From: Candidatus Nanoarchaeia archaeon
GTDB taxonomy: Archaea > Nanoarchaeota > Nanoarchaeia > SCGC-AAA011-G17 > JAFCDX01
DNA length: 13,134 nucleotides
Reading direction: 5' to 3'
Assembly: GCA_028717785.1 (NCBI GenBank)
Contig: JAQUND010000037.1
Span: 1-13,134, forward strand
In this document: piece by piece, positions 11,921-13,134 of the stretch
Numbering within the stretch: the first letter of the stretch is position 1
Layout: each line of letters opens with the position of its first letter
Program-made: the position numbers and the translations under genes
Notes under the pieces: model-generated
What the model saw: the letters and a program-made list of their open reading frames with translations, nothing else
Told to the model about the DNA's origin: nothing
Database searches by the model: none

Positions 11921-12589
11921 TTAGAAATTAATCAAATTTCTGTATTCTTTGGGAATTAATTTGATAATACTTTTTTTGTCAACTTTTTTGATTCGACTGG
12001 CAAACATATTTTTTTCAGTCGATATTTTTGTTGCCCTTTCAAGCTCTTTTTTCTTTTTTTCAGTCTTAATTTTCTCACTTTCTTTTATCGTTATTTCTCG
12101 TTGTGCAAGCTTTTCGTTTTCTTTTATAGTAAGTTCTTTGTGAAATTCTATAATGTCCTTGAATTCTTTACTTCCAATGAACTTACGATATTGTTCCTTA
12201 ACAAGCTCTGTGTCGTTATTAATATGAGGACAAATAGTGTCAACCTTCAAACCTCCGATATCTATTTTTACATTTGAAATACTAAAGCAGTTGAATTCTA
12301 CAGGTATCTCATATTTATTGACAATGTCGCAACGCCCCAAGGGCTCTCTATAATCGTCTTCAGTTTTGTTTAATTCATTATCGGTTACAAAAACCTTTGA
12401 AAGATAACTATGTGAATCAACAACTTTGTTTAATTCATTATCGGTTACAAAAACCTTTGAAAGATAACTATGTGAATCAACAACATTAAAAGGTAGACAT
12501 GAGGCTTGTAAAATTCTTTTTCTTTCTTCTAAACTTATGAATAAGAACTTACCATCACCCTTTGTGATAAAGCTAAAAAGTATGCACAT
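11921..12589 (-). CDS. MC-ILFSF family protein with an internal duplication and a coiled-coil tail (paralogue C)
   Basis: 222 residues; ATG 12587-12589 with GGGGG five bases upstream. The opening MCILFSFITKGDGKFLF, then E-E-R-K-R-I and D-S-H-S-Y-L...N-K, aligns with the N-terminal domain of the two DUF4116 proteins; the NKYE block lies further on, around residue 90. Here the 20-residue segment starting VVDSHSYLSK is present twice in tandem (36-55 and 56-75), from an exact 60-bp duplication. The C-terminal half replaces the DUF4116 repeats by a linker like theirs (GSKEFKDIIE) and a long charged helix (ENEKLAQREITIKESEKI...), probably a coiled coil. The shared N-domain with exchangeable C-terminal parts suggests a modular family. 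Function unknown. Confidence 0.82.
   Translation of the reverse strand: MCILFSFITKGDGKFLFISLEERKRILQASCLPFNVVDSHSYLSKVFVTDNELNKVVDSHSYLSKVFVTDNELNKTEDDYREPLGRCDIVNKYEIPVEFNCFSISNVKIDIGGLKVDTICPHINNDTELVKEQYRKFIGSKEFKDIIEFHKELTIKENEKLAQREITIKESEKIKTEKKKKELERATKISTEKNMFASRIKKVDKKSIIKLIPKEYRNLINF
12365..12484 (-). repeat. Perfect 60-bp tandem duplication inside a gene
   Basis: 12365-12424 and 12425-12484 are identical base for base. Sixty bases equals 20 codons, so the frame is kept and the D-S-H...N-E-L-N-K segment is doubled. Perfect identity in silent sites points to a very recent event or an assembly artefact. Confidence 0.95.
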
Positions 12590-12604
12590 ATATACCCCCT
12601 TTTT

Positions 12605-12865
12605 TTATTTTAATTCAATACCCTGTTTTATTGTACTTGAACCTTTAATTTGTTCAAGGTAAAAATATTTTTTACCATTTTGATGATCTATGTAAGCATA
12701 ATATTTAATATTTTTATAAGTAAAAATTAAGCTTGTTTCCTCAACCGTACTGGCTTTAACAAATATTTTATAACGTTTGTCTTGTCCTTTGTAAGTAGAT
12801 ATACCCAAAAACCTATCTTTAATATTATTAGACATATGTTTAAATATATCATTAAAATCGTTCAT
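12605..12865 (-). CDS. Unknown 86-residue protein
   Basis: ATG 12863-12865 with AAGGGG six bases upstream; the previous gene's stop is nine bases before. The protein begins helical (MNDFNDIFKHMSNNI) and continues as a probable all-beta domain with many aromatic residues (KRYKIFVKASTVEETSLIFT, then IKYYAYIDHQNGKKYFYLEQI). No cysteines, signal or membrane span. The stop lies 15 bases before the MC-family start, so they share an operon. No family recognised. Confidence 0.72.
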   Translation of the reverse strand: MNDFNDIFKHMSNNIKDRFLGISTYKGQDKRYKIFVKASTVEETSLIFTYKNIKYYAYIDHQNGKKYFYLEQIKGSSTIKQGIELK

Positions 12866-12874
12866 ATTGTCCCC

Positions 12875-13134
12875 TTACTTAATTGTTTTAAGTTTTTTGA
12901 TTATTTCATATTTTTGATTAATAGAAATAACCATATTTTCTTTAGTAGTTTTTCTTAGTCTTGGACTATTTATGTAAAACAGTAAACGTTTGATTTGCCC
13001 CTCATAGTCGGTTATTAATTGTGTAATATCTTTTAAACCATTGCAATCTTCTACCACCAACCAAGGTTTAAACCCATGATCTTCTAAAAGCTGTCGACAT
13101 TTAATAATATGCTTGTTTGTCGTATTACTATAAC
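12875..13134 (-). CDS. Partial CDS, start beyond the right edge
   Basis: The frame ending in TAA at 12875-12877 stays open to the window edge, giving 85 visible C-terminal codons; TTG at 13058-13060 is in frame but has no ribosome site, so the gene most likely starts outside. The visible part reads NKHIIKCRQLLEDHGFKPWLVVE, then a helical section (ITQLITDYEGQIKRLLFYI) and a basic end (NSPRLRKTTKEN...KYEIIKKLKTIK). No motif assigns a function. It is the first visible gene of the minus-strand arm, nine bases before the next start. Confidence 0.72.
   Translation of the reverse strand, partial: YSNTTNKHIIKCRQLLEDHGFKPWLVVEDCNGLKDITQLITDYEGQIKRLLFYINSPRLRKTTKENMVISINQKYEIIKKLKTIK

Noticed and set aside
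1..13134. tRNA or rRNA genes
   Set aside because: No cloverleaf with a GTTCRA arm and matching acceptor stem was found by eye; a covariance-model search would be decisive.

Overview
This window is strongly AT-rich, uses the standard code (UGA acts as a stop, often in ATGA start/stop overlaps), and carries clear AAGGAGG-type ribosome binding sites before most genes. The genes are short, tightly packed and mostly unrecognisable, with no core metabolic gene. That pattern fits a phage, phage-plasmid or similar mobile element of a low-GC bacterium. The predicted lipoprotein, KTSC protein, DUF262 protein, compact SF2 helicase and holin-like membrane protein are all common in large phages and accessory regions. 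The host cannot be named from this sequence.

Layout. (1) 1-1723, minus strand: a partial membrane protein at the left edge, a holin-like small membrane protein, two unknown proteins (one containing an eight-base G tract), and a predicted winged-helix protein at 1202-1723. (2) 1724-2384: a 661-base non-coding divergent region. It holds fifteen imperfect 13-bp iteron-like tandem repeats (1824-2018), a second purine-rich array of 11-12 bp units (2022-2079), an A/T-rich stretch, and one outward-facing promoter candidate on each side whose -10 overlaps an iteron-like core. This looks like a replication origin or partition site. (3) 2385-7141, plus strand: about sixteen small packed genes, including zinc-knuckle proteins, a 312-residue unknown protein, a KTSC-domain protein, and several membrane or Cys-rich peptides. 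Six were found by reading the gaps, or were moved to better-supported starts. (4) 7143-13134, minus strand: two close paralogues carrying DUF4116-type 24-residue repeats flank a helicase / small protein / DUF262 / lipoprotein operon. These are followed by zinc-binding and unknown proteins, a third paralogue sharing the same N-terminal domain, and a gene cut by the right edge.

How the parts may work together. The winged-helix protein beside the repeat array is the natural candidate for an iteron-binding initiator or centromere-binding protein that also controls the divergent promoters. Three genes (6311, and the two DUF4116 paralogues) share an upstream element RGCAC-N5-TTGCWT with exactly the GG/GC spacing of a sigma-54 -24/-12 promoter, so they may form one regulon. 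The lipoprotein-DUF262-helicase operon between the two paralogues looks like an exchangeable accessory cassette, perhaps for superinfection exclusion or anti-phage/anti-host functions. These functional links are inference. The repeats, motifs, overlaps and paralogy are seen directly.
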